A stretch of DNA of 7,193 nucleotides from Thiotrichaceae bacterium (lineage in GTDB: Bacteria > Pseudomonadota > Gammaproteobacteria > Thiotrichales > Thiotrichaceae). Below, in pieces: positions 1-5,931 of the stretch (its first letter is position 1; every line of letters begins with the position of its first letter). Made by a program: the position numbers and the translations under genes. Below the pieces are notes generated by a model, which was not told the origin of the DNA, did no database searches, and worked only from the letters and a program-made list of their open reading frames with translations. The stretch spans positions 1 to 7,193 of the forward strand of contig JALVFC010000504.1 in the NCBI GenBank assembly GCA_027030285.1, written 5' to 3'.

Positions 1-501
1 GCCAATGGGGGCTGCGAGGGGCATAACGGCTACACAGCCAATTTCTTCCAGTTGCCTGGCGATAATCGGGTCATCGTTGGTATAAACCATGACATTAAAA
101 TCGTCATTTACTAGAATCTCGGCAGCTTTCAGGGTTTCAATGACATTAGGGAACAGGGTTTTTTCATCACCCAGCACTTCCAGTTTAACCAGGTTATGCC
201 CGTCCAGCAGTTCGCGTGCCAGATGACAGGTACGCACCGCATCCTCGACGTTGTAACAGCCTGCGGTATTGGGTAGCAGGGTGTATTTTTCCGGTGGCAG
301 AACATCCAGCAGGTTGGGCTCGTCCGGGTTTTGTCCAATGTTGCTCCGGCGAATGGCAATGGTGACAATTTCTGCGCCACTGGCTTCTGTTGCCAGCTGC
401 GTTTCTTCCATATCTTTGAATTTTCCGGTACCAGTGAGCAAGCGGGACTGGTATTCTTCTCCGGCTATGATTAAGGGGTCTTTTTTCATGGGTATCTTCA
501 T
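1..501 (-). CDS. thiG: Thiazole synthase ThiG, C-terminus cut by the window edge
   Basis: ThiG is the cytoplasmic enzyme that joins deoxyxylulose 5-phosphate, dehydroglycine and the sulfur carried by ThiS to make the thiazole phosphate of thiamine. The frame is open for 167 codons from 501 to base 1. Family hallmarks are YQSRLLTGTGKFKD (about residues 17-30), the RRSNIGQNPDEPNLLD block (51-66), LPNTAGC (76-82) and HNLVKLEVLGDEKTLFPN (102-119). Lys106 in LVKLEV matches the lysine that forms the Schiff base with the sugar phosphate in characterised ThiG, with Glu108 two residues on. The fragment ends in VMPLAAPIG, so roughly the last 90-100 residues of a ~260-residue enzyme, including the phosphate-binding loops, lie outside. 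Two in-frame ATGs (501 and 489) are possible and neither has a strong Shine-Dalgarno. I use 501, which leaves 45 bases after the thiS stop. The gene is almost certainly cotranscribed with thiS. Confidence 0.97.
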   Translation of the reverse strand, partial: MKIPMKKDPLIIAGEEYQSRLLTGTGKFKDMEETQLATEASGAEIVTIAIRRSNIGQNPDEPNLLDVLPPEKYTLLPNTAGCYNVEDAVRTCHLARELLDGHNLVKLEVLGDEKTLFPNVIETLKAAEILVNDDFNVMVYTNDDPIIARQLEEIGCVAVMPLAAPIG

Positions 502-546
502 TGGGTAGGTAATTAACAGGTATGCGGGGTGGTATTAATGATTGTT

Positions 547-747
547 TTATCCACCACCAATGGCGCCCACAACTTCAATCTTGTCGCCATTTTGTATGGG
601 GTGAGTTGCAAAGCTGCTACGAGGAATCAGTTCCTTGTTGATCTCTATGGCAAATCGCTTTGTTGCAATATCCAGATATTCAATAAGATCCTGCACAGTG
701 CAGGGTTTATCCAGGTGGTGGGTATTGCCGTTGATTGTGACTTCCAT
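547..747 (-). CDS. thiS: Sulfur carrier protein ThiS
   Basis: This 66-residue ubiquitin-fold protein starts MEVTINGN and ends VGAIGGG. The terminal Gly-Gly is the defining feature of ThiS: in the known pathway it is adenylated by ThiF, converted to a thiocarboxylate and donates sulfur to ThiG. The internal TVQDLIEYLDI segment (about 17-27) fits the first helix of the fold, and IQNGDKIEVVGAIGGG (51-66) is the usual C-terminal strand and tail. Length and ending are normal for the family. It lies immediately upstream of thiG on the same strand, with a 45-base spacer. The Shine-Dalgarno before the ATG is poor. A candidate sigma70 promoter lies at 785-812. thiF is not visible in the window. Confidence 0.96.
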   Translation of the reverse strand: MEVTINGNTHHLDKPCTVQDLIEYLDIATKRFAIEINKELIPRSSFATHPIQNGDKIEVVGAIGGG

Positions 748-784
748 TTTTGCTTTGGGTATCCATGTGTCATTAGTGAGGTGC

Positions 785-812
785 AGTATATCAAGATATT
801 GCCAATACCCAA
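785..812 (-). promoter_or_regulatory. Candidate sigma70-type promoter for thiSG
   Basis: Read on the minus strand, TTGGGT (812-807) and TATACT (790-785) are separated by 16 bases. The -10 matches the consensus at five of six positions; the -35 only at its first three. Transcription would begin near 778, giving a leader of about 30 bases before the thiS ATG at 747. The leader is too short for a TPP riboswitch, and no thi-box is recognisable between 748 and 958. This is inferred from pattern and position only. Confidence 0.35.
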
Positions 813-958
813 GTGTGAGTCTGAGAAATACAGGGTTAGGTCATATATTCTCCTCAAGGAGTTGCTGCACTGAAGCCCGCTTCCTGATGAGTAACTGATT
901 CTGTCTGGATATGGGGCTTTAGTTTTGCCAGGCTGTTTGAAGTTATAATTGGCTCCCC

Positions 959-2050
959 TTAACAGATTTTCAGATTGTCAATAATCCGTGTCTTGTCTTC
1001 CTCTGGTAAATTGTCCATTTGTGACAGTTCGGTAAAGAGTTCTTTTGCCTGCGGTTTTCGACCTATCCAGGATGCACACACAGCAATTTCATCTTTCATC
1101 TTCCACTGATAAACATCGCTTGCCAGAAACAGTACATCATTTTCGGGGACAGGTGTTTCAATGTGATGGATACCCAGATGGTAGCCCAGATGATATTGCC
1201 CGGACATTCGGCACATGACCACGGCATAATGCAGTGCCTCCAAGCGTATGGGACGATAATAATGGGCTTTCAGTAGTGCTTCCAGTATCTGTGGAAAGGG
1301 TTTTTCCAATCTTGCCTGACACCTGCCAACTTCAAATAGCGAGTAATAGACTTCTTCTTCCCAGCCTCCCATATCAGCACGTTTCTGATACTCAATCATC
1401 GCCTGTTCGTAGTTACCATCGTCCCGGTAGCTTTGTGCTAGATAGAATTGATAACGGGTATTATCAGGCTCGTCCTGCAAGGCGGCTTTCAGGACTTCAA
1501 TATCGTCCTTGAAACGATCAGGGTTTTGTCCGCGTGCACCTTCCGTACTGGCAATAATATAGCCGTCGGGATAAATGGGTGTTGTATAGGGTTGGTTACA
1601 CTCCAGGTATTCATGGATAACCCCTTCCCATTTCCATGGCAGGTCGGTTCGAATAAGATGGCGTCGTGCGTAGGTGATGTTTTTAAGTACGCAGTTGATG
1701 TAATAACTTCCTTCAGTGAGGTTTGAGAAGCGAAAGTTTGGTGGGTGAATAAACTGGTCATCAGCATCCATCATTAACAGGTAGTCTGCCTTGTCTCTGG
1801 CAAGCTCCAGAGCCAGATTCCGGTTGTGTGAGAAGTCTTTCCAGGGGTGTTCGTGCAATTCACCCGGGATTTGATGCTCGGTAAAAAAATCACGGATGAT
1901 CTGTTGCGTGTTATCTGTTGAACCAGTATCTGAAATCACCCAGTAATCAATCATATCCTTTACACTTTCAAGACAGCGCAAAATGATATGTGATTCATTT
2001 TTTACGATCATGTTAAGGCATATAGTTGGATTTTCAGGTGTTTTTTTCAT
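959..2050 (-). CDS. Family 2 glycosyltransferase with C-terminal TPR-like helices
   Basis: The product is a 363-residue, probably cytoplasmic, glycosyltransferase with no signal peptide or membrane segment. The N-terminal GT-A domain starts with ICLNMIVKNES (about 10-20), followed by SDTGSTDNT (40-48), HNRNLALELA (75-84) and the metal and nucleotide-sugar binding DAD motif in MMDADD (93-98). WEGVIHEYLE (141-150) is typical of this subfamily. From about residue 180 the chain is helical: RYQFYLAQSYRDDGNYEQA (199-217) reads as a TPR-like repeat, and more helices continue to the end. The start at 2050 is chosen because AGGAAG lies just upstream at good spacing; a longer reading from 2122 would add 24 low-complexity residues without a ribosome site. 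It is divergent from the second glycosyltransferase and lies 211 bases upstream of thiS. Related proteins modify surface glycans, flagellin or peptides; the sugar and acceptor cannot be told here. Confidence 0.9.
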   Translation of the reverse strand: MKKTPENPTICLNMIVKNESHIILRCLESVKDMIDYWVISDTGSTDNTQQIIRDFFTEHQIPGELHEHPWKDFSHNRNLALELARDKADYLLMMDADDQFIHPPNFRFSNLTEGSYYINCVLKNITYARRHLIRTDLPWKWEGVIHEYLECNQPYTTPIYPDGYIIASTEGARGQNPDRFKDDIEVLKAALQDEPDNTRYQFYLAQSYRDDGNYEQAMIEYQKRADMGGWEEEVYYSLFEVGRCQARLEKPFPQILEALLKAHYYRPIRLEALHYAVVMCRMSGQYHLGYHLGIHHIETPVPENDVLFLASDVYQWKMKDEIAVCASWIGRKPQAKELFTELSQMDNLPEEDKTRIIDNLKIC

Positions 2051-2161
2051 TCTCTTCCTGTTATTCCCGTAGTTAAACTGATATTGATAGCTGGGGGGTA
2101 ATGACAGCGGGAAGTTACTCAACCAATAACTGATATCAGACTTATGCCCTTGTGCCGGTGA

Positions 2162-2350
2162 GATAAAATCCCAGAAGCATTGTTTGAATACTGCGCAAGG
2201 CTAGGCTTTCCTGCCAGTGATGAAAAGGTGCGGGGTAATAAGTGGTATCAGTATGGCGTTAAAATGACAGCTTGTCTGTTTGTGCTTGCCAGAGGTCTGG
2301 CTAGTCAGTTATTGATACGAACCCGTGATGAACAACACTTGGCTGACTAA
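2162..2350 (+). other. Uncharacterised 62-codon open frame in the divergent glycosyltransferase gap
   Basis: The gap between the divergent glycosyltransferase starts (2051-2354) is about 300 bases long and holds no recognised gene. One plus-strand frame is open from 2162 to the TAA at 2348-2350. Its translation has a balanced, protein-like composition, including EYCARLGFPASDEK and a hydrophobic TACLFVLARGLASQLL stretch, and ends RTRDEQHLAD. The stop falls four bases before the preferred ATG of the downstream glycosyltransferase at 2355, the spacing of coupled genes. There is no ATG near the 5' end: candidates are TTG at 2180 and GTG at 2228, neither with a clear ribosome site. An in-frame ATG at 2144 is separated from the frame by a TGA at 2159. 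It may be a small gene, the decayed end of a lost gene, or chance: an open stretch of this length is not rare. I do not recognise the product. No clear promoter is visible in the gap in either direction. Confidence 0.2.
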
Positions 2351-2354
2351 ACTG

Positions 2355-3092
2355 ATGAAAGTAAGCATTATTGTCCCTACCTGCAACCGATCCGAGTATT
2401 TTCCCCGTTTGCTGAAGTGCTTTCAGCAGCAGACCTATGTGGATTGTGAGTTATTAATCTATGATGATACCCCCTTGCCATCCTCATTTTTTGATGGCAG
2501 AGCTGAAGAAAATGTACGTTATTACCATTCTCCGGAGCGACTGACCATTGGAGAAAAAAGAAATTTTCTGATTGAACAGGCGCAGGGTGATGTTATCGCA
2601 CATTTTGATGATGATGATTATTATGCTCCTCAGTATATAGATTTTATGGTGCAGCTATTAGGCAAGGACTACGCGCTTGCCAAACTGTCTGGCTGGTTTA
2701 TTTACCAGGTGGAAAACAGGTTTTTTGGCTACTGGGATACTGCCAATGATGACGAAAACTGTTATATGGTTGCCCCCGGACAGGCTGTGCAACCTGTATT
2801 TCTCGAAGGCAAGGCTTCATCCCTGACCGGTTTTGGGTTTTCCTATGTCTATAAAAAATCTGTCTATGAAAAAGTGCAATACCAGGCTATTAACTTTGGC
2901 GAAGATAACCAGTTTGTCACGGATTGTTTTGAGCAGGGGTACCAGCTTCATTATGCTGATGACCCGGGCGGGCTGGTGCTACATATTATTCACCTGTCCA
3001 ATACCTCACGTGCTTTTCCGCAGTACGAGATTCCTGAGCATCTGGTGAGCCGTTTGTTTGGTACAGAAATTAGCGAATATATTGCTTCGTAA
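2355..3092 (+). CDS. Small family 2 glycosyltransferase
   Basis: This is a compact 245-residue GT-A glycosyltransferase, predicted cytoplasmic, without membrane helices. The nucleotide-binding start is MKVSIIVPTCNRSEYF (1-16). ELLIYDDTP (32-40) is the second strand with its aspartates, and RLTIGEKRNFLIEQAQGD (62-79) leads into HFDDDDYY (83-90), the DXD metal site. FGEDNQFV (181-188) is in the place of the acceptor-side ED motif, and LHIIHLSNTS (209-218) follows. GTG at 2325 and ATG at 2328 would add about 10 residues. I prefer 2355 because family members begin right at the MKVSIIVPT strand. None of the starts has a good Shine-Dalgarno; the TAA at 2348 just ahead of 2355 might allow re-initiation. 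The gene is followed by an FkbM methyltransferase 157 bases downstream on the same strand, which suggests a shared role in decorating a glycan. Donor and acceptor are unknown. Confidence 0.9.
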   Translation: MKVSIIVPTCNRSEYFPRLLKCFQQQTYVDCELLIYDDTPLPSSFFDGRAEENVRYYHSPERLTIGEKRNFLIEQAQGDVIAHFDDDDYYAPQYIDFMVQLLGKDYALAKLSGWFIYQVENRFFGYWDTANDDENCYMVAPGQAVQPVFLEGKASSLTGFGFSYVYKKSVYEKVQYQAINFGEDNQFVTDCFEQGYQLHYADDPGGLVLHIIHLSNTSRAFPQYEIPEHLVSRLFGTEISEYIAS

Positions 3093-3171
3093 GTCTGACT
3101 TTTTATCAAATATTTTTTCCCATTTATCTTGCATTTGCTACCCATGTCATGCTCTAGCATTCACTATCTGT

Positions 3172-3208
3172 GGGTGTGCCGAGGAGTACGCCTTCTGGCG
3201 GCGCATCC
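3172..3208. repeat. REP-like hairpin between glycosyltransferase and methyltransferase genes
   Basis: A long imperfect palindrome fills the middle of the 3093-3249 gap. The outer arms 3172-3181 and 3199-3208 form a 10-bp stem (as RNA, with two G-U pairs). Inside it, 3182-3186 pairs with 3192-3196 around a five-base loop at 3187-3191; only the GG at 3197-3198 is unpaired. The flanking bases, with CCTACGAGGG on the right side, resemble the short G+C-rich dispersed palindromes seen between genes in many gammaproteobacteria. There is no T-run after it, so it is not a standard terminator. Only one copy is present in this window, so membership of a repeat family is inferred. Confidence 0.5.
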
Positions 3209-3249
3209 TACGAGGGTAAATACACCACAAGTTTCAGCAGGAATGGTTT

Positions 3250-3987
3250 ATGAAAGATCCACTAGTTACAAATGGCTCCGTTGTTACAAGTAGTTTTGAA
3301 AACCAGCCCGTACAGTTTTTTGTATTCAATCAGCAGGATGAGATCCAGAAATATCACTATGCTGGATCATTTTATGAGGTAGAGGAGTTAAGCATTATTC
3401 GCCGCTATGTCCCTGAAGGTGCGACCATACTGGATATTGGTACGAATATAGGTAATCACGCTATTTTCTTTGAGAAAGTTCTGAAAGCGAAAGAAGTGAT
3501 TGTGATTGAACCTAATCCCATTGCTATCCATGGGTTAAAAATCAATCTGGCATTAAATAACTGCCAGCATATTAATCAGGATTATCTGGGGATCGGGCTT
3601 GCCAATGGCAGCTTTCGTGCGGAAATTCGCATACCGGAAAATAACCTGGGTGGTGCTTTTCTGGAAGCATCTGAAGACAAAGGTGCACCCGTTGAGAAAG
3701 GAGATAAGTTTTTCTCGCGCAAGTTTATAGATTTTATAAAGATTGATGTTGAAGGGTTGGAAATTGATGTGCTGAACGGGCTTGCCAGAACCATAGAGAA
3801 GAACAGACCGAGTTTCTTTATTGAGGTGCTGGATAGAAATGTAGAGCAGTTCAAACAGTGGGTGGCAGAAAACGATTACGAGACTTTGCAGACTTATCGG
3901 CGCTATGCGGTCAATGAAAACTACTTTATTGTACCTGCCGAATCGCCCCTGACAGTGCAAGGTGTGACAGGCACGGGTAATGTCTGA
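3250..3987 (+). CDS. FkbM family SAM-dependent methyltransferase
   Basis: The 245-residue product has the class I methyltransferase fold of the FkbM (Methyltransf_21) type. Motif I is ILDIGTNIGNHAIFF (60-74), the SAM-binding loop. VIVIEPNP (83-90) carries the acidic residue that usually holds the SAM ribose, followed by the helix IHGLKINLALNN (93-104). The family signature FIKIDVEGLEIDVLNGL (162-178) is complete, and the last core strand is PSFFIEVL (187-194). Start 3250 is supported by AGGA at 3239-3242, seven bases upstream. Family members are best known as O-methyltransferases acting on natural products, lipopolysaccharide or other surface sugars. Next to two glycosyltransferases, methylation of a sugar in the same glycan is the likeliest role, but this is inference. 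The gene is convergent with the AraC-type regulator gene, leaving only 28 bases between the stop codons. Confidence 0.92.
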   Translation: MKDPLVTNGSVVTSSFENQPVQFFVFNQQDEIQKYHYAGSFYEVEELSIIRRYVPEGATILDIGTNIGNHAIFFEKVLKAKEVIVIEPNPIAIHGLKINLALNNCQHINQDYLGIGLANGSFRAEIRIPENNLGGAFLEASEDKGAPVEKGDKFFSRKFIDFIKIDVEGLEIDVLNGLARTIEKNRPSFFIEVLDRNVEQFKQWVAENDYETLQTYRRYAVNENYFIVPAESPLTVQGVTGTGNV

Positions 3988-4005
3988 TCGCTGTAAAAAG
4001 ATCAG
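3984..4005 (+). terminator. Weak candidate terminator hairpin between convergent genes
   Basis: CTGATC (3984-3989) and GATCAG (4000-4005) are perfect inverted repeats around a 10-base loop. They overlap the methyltransferase stop codon and sit in the narrow space between two convergent genes. The tail on the plus strand (CCTGTTTAAATT) is only partly T-rich, and the minus-strand side has no T-run. The stem is only six base pairs, so the terminator call rests mainly on location. Confidence 0.25.
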
Positions 4006-4015
4006 CCTGTTTAAA

Positions 4016-5032
4016 TTATCCTTGTTGCAGCTGCTGCTTTCTGAACTGCCCCGGAGCGATACCTTCCAGTTGCCGAAAGGCGGCATAAAAGTTGGATTGT
4101 GAAGTAAAGCCAACTTCCAGTCCGATGGCGAGAACAGAGGCTTGTGGCTCTTCCAGTAACAGCTTTTTGGCGGCATTTACGCGGTATTCTCGCAGATAGT
4201 GGGAAAAGCTTTTTTGCTTAAAGCGGTTGATGAGCTCGGATAGCTGATGGGGTGTCAGTTCGATAGCTTCAGCTACGGTTTGCAGGTTGAGTTTTTCATT
4301 ACAGTAAAGCTGGTCTTTTTGCATTAACTGCTCAAGCTGTGTCAGTTTTTTGTCAATATCAATGTGCTGCAAGGTTGAGGCAGTATAAGAGGCTTCAACA
4401 GCTGCGCTGACTTCTGTGGTGATATCAGGCGATGTTAGTAGAATGAGCATGGTGACACAAAATGCCAGTCCAATATTAATGCCATAGTAGGTGTAAAACA
4501 GCTTGGCTGAAATCATTGGCATAATCAACCCCAGCACGAGTACGGTGAGGGCAATGGCAAACATGATGGCAAGTGCCAGTATTTCCTGCTTAAAGCGGCT
4601 GCGTTGGTCGCGTAACTGGTAAATCGTGTGAGCAAGCCAGGCGACATAACCACCACCGAGCAGGAATGAGCCGATTTGCGCGTAGTGGTAGGGAATAAAG
4701 GGGGCGATGAGTATTGGGATTAGATGTAACCATTGCCATGGGGTGTTTTTATGGTTGGCTTTCAGGAGTGCCTTGCTGAAAAAATAGAAAGAGGGCGCAA
4801 CAGTAAACAGGCAAAGATTGTAAAGTGGCTGGGTTATTAACTCGCCTGTTTGCAAAAAATAATAATGCGTCACCTGCAACCCACTGAGACTCAGTAGCAG
4901 GGCGATACCTGCCAGTCGAGGCAGCAGCTTGCCCTGGTATTCAGCGCAGCGAAAATGTGTGATGAGTAGCAGTGCCGCACTGATGACTGAGAAGCCGATA
5001 AGAAAGATAGCAAGGGTCTGTAGTATGTTCAT
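4016..5032 (-). CDS. Membrane-anchored AraC-family transcriptional regulator
   Basis: The 338-residue product has two parts. Residues 1-200 are strongly hydrophobic, with about seven predicted membrane helices (roughly 5-25, 38-60, 70-90, 101-115, 120-140, 150-172, 180-200) and charged loops such as RDQRSRFKQE (141-150). A linker with an acidic, glutamine-rich helix (about 224-240) leads to a C-terminal AraC domain with two helix-turn-helix units (about 248-270 and 297-320). LTPHQLSELINRF (259-271) and IGLEVGFTSQSNFYAAFR (303-320) are typical AraC/XylS signatures, and IAPGQFRKQ closes the domain. The usual soluble sugar-binding N-domain is absent, so a membrane or envelope signal is the likely input; this is inference. 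The ATG at 5032 overlaps the murI stop as ATGA, so translation is probably coupled to murI. No specific ligand or target can be assigned. Confidence 0.92.
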   Translation of the reverse strand: MNILQTLAIFLIGFSVISAALLLITHFRCAEYQGKLLPRLAGIALLLSLSGLQVTHYYFLQTGELITQPLYNLCLFTVAPSFYFFSKALLKANHKNTPWQWLHLIPILIAPFIPYHYAQIGSFLLGGGYVAWLAHTIYQLRDQRSRFKQEILALAIMFAIALTVLVLGLIMPMISAKLFYTYYGINIGLAFCVTMLILLTSPDITTEVSAAVEASYTASTLQHIDIDKKLTQLEQLMQKDQLYCNEKLNLQTVAEAIELTPHQLSELINRFKQKSFSHYLREYRVNAAKKLLLEEPQASVLAIGLEVGFTSQSNFYAAFRQLEGIAPGQFRKQQLQQG

Positions 5033-5865
5033 GTTGGCAAGTCGTTAATAGCTACCTCACTTCCCCATAATTTATGGATAACTTGATGATGTTTGCCATC
5101 ATTCAGGCTGCTGTAAAAACGGGTGTCTGCTCGCTGCTTGTCTGCTGGCTGATTAGAGCAGGCATTGATACGATGTTGATGCAGTATTCGTTGCAGCTGA
5201 GTAGCGACGGGCTCTCCGGTTTCCAGTATGGTGATGTTGTTCCCTGTCATAGCTTTGATTTTGTCACTCAAAAACGGGTAGTGCGTGCATCCTAATACAA
5301 TCGTATCTGCTTGTTGCCTGATCATGGGGTCGGTATAGCGGCGGATTAATTCATCAATGGTATGGCTTGCGTGCTCTGCTTCTACAGCTTCCACCAACCC
5401 GGGGCAGGCTTTGGCTATCACTGTGCAATCATTGGCATATAATTCAATCAAATCCTGCAAGCGCCGACTTTTGATGGTTCGATGTGTTGCCAGGATGCCA
5501 ATCACCTTATTGTTGCTGATTTCAGCGGCTGGTTTTATTGCAGGTTCTACACCTACAACGGGTACTGCAAGCTGTTCGCGTAAAAACTGAATGGCTTCCG
5601 TAGTCGCGGTATTGCAGGCAACCACCAGCGCCTTGCTGCCTTGCTGGTGAATCAGAAAGTTTGCCAGCCTGAGGCTTTGTTGCTGGATAAACTGGCGAGA
5701 TTTGTCACCATAGGGGGCGTTCTTTGAGTCAGCAATATAGACAAGGTTTTCATGCGGCAATTGTTTGCGGATTTCCTTGAGAATAGAAATACCACCCACA
5801 CCAGAGTCGAAAATACCGATGGGTGCTGAGGAGCAGGGATGATGATGTTTTGTCAGATCGCCCAT
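5029..5865 (-). CDS. murI: Glutamate racemase MurI
   Basis: MurI interconverts L- and D-glutamate without a cofactor, in the cytoplasm, supplying D-glutamate for peptidoglycan precursors. The 278-residue reading shows IGIFDSGVGGISIL (16-29) with the catalytic-site Asp20-Ser21, YIADSKNAPYGDKS (43-56), the first catalytic cysteine in VACNTAT (82-88, Cys84), CPGLVEAVE (154-162) and the second in LGCTHYPF (191-198, Cys193, with His195). All key residues are present and the length is normal. The ATG at 5865 is preferred because AAGGTG lies just upstream; a GTG at 5922 would add 19 residues with no ribosome site. The gene lies 66 bases after the parE stop on the same strand, with no hairpin between them. 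Its stop overlaps the start of the membrane AraC gene by four bases. Probable order of transcription: parE, murI, regulator. Confidence 0.97.
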   Translation of the reverse strand: MGDLTKHHHPCSSAPIGIFDSGVGGISILKEIRKQLPHENLVYIADSKNAPYGDKSRQFIQQQSLRLANFLIHQQGSKALVVACNTATTEAIQFLREQLAVPVVGVEPAIKPAAEISNNKVIGILATHRTIKSRRLQDLIELYANDCTVIAKACPGLVEAVEAEHASHTIDELIRRYTDPMIRQQADTIVLGCTHYPFLSDKIKAMTGNNITILETGEPVATQLQRILHQHRINACSNQPADKQRADTRFYSSLNDGKHHQVIHKLWGSEVAINDLPT

Positions 5866-5931
5866 TTCACCTTTTGATTTATCTATGTGATACGGAGTGC
5901 CTTTGTCAGCAAACAAGACCACACAGAATAT

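Noticed and set aside
529..873. 114-codon plus-strand open frame
   Set aside because: It is antisense to thiS, which has a complete ubiquitin-like fold pattern and a Gly-Gly tail. The plus frame shows no domain or ribosome site.
748..958. TPP riboswitch in the leader of thiS
   Set aside because: No recognisable thi-box on the minus strand. A CTGAGA occurs on the plus strand near 820, but it has the wrong orientation and lacks the rest of the consensus.
2051..2122. N-terminal extension of the TPR glycosyltransferase from 2122
   Set aside because: The 24 extra residues are unlike the family, and a good AGGAAG ribosome site stands directly before the ATG at 2050.
2144..2161. Selenocysteine recoding at the in-frame TGA of 2159
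   Set aside because: The flanking frame matches no known selenoprotein, and I see no convincing SECIS-like hairpin after the TGA. A decayed or chance frame is simpler.
2286..2315. Promoter for the second glycosyltransferase
   Set aside because: TTGCCA at 2286-2291 is a good -35, but at 17-18 bases there is only a poor -10 (TATTGA), so I do not call it.
3553..4176. 207-codon minus-strand open frame
   Set aside because: It lies antisense to the FkbM gene and out of frame with the AraC gene end. Its translation has no family features, and both overlapped genes are well supported.
5866..5931. Separate promoter for murI between parE and murI
   Set aside because: A CTGACA-like -35 can be paired with TAGATA, but the -10 is weak and the start point would fall on or beyond the murI ribosome site.
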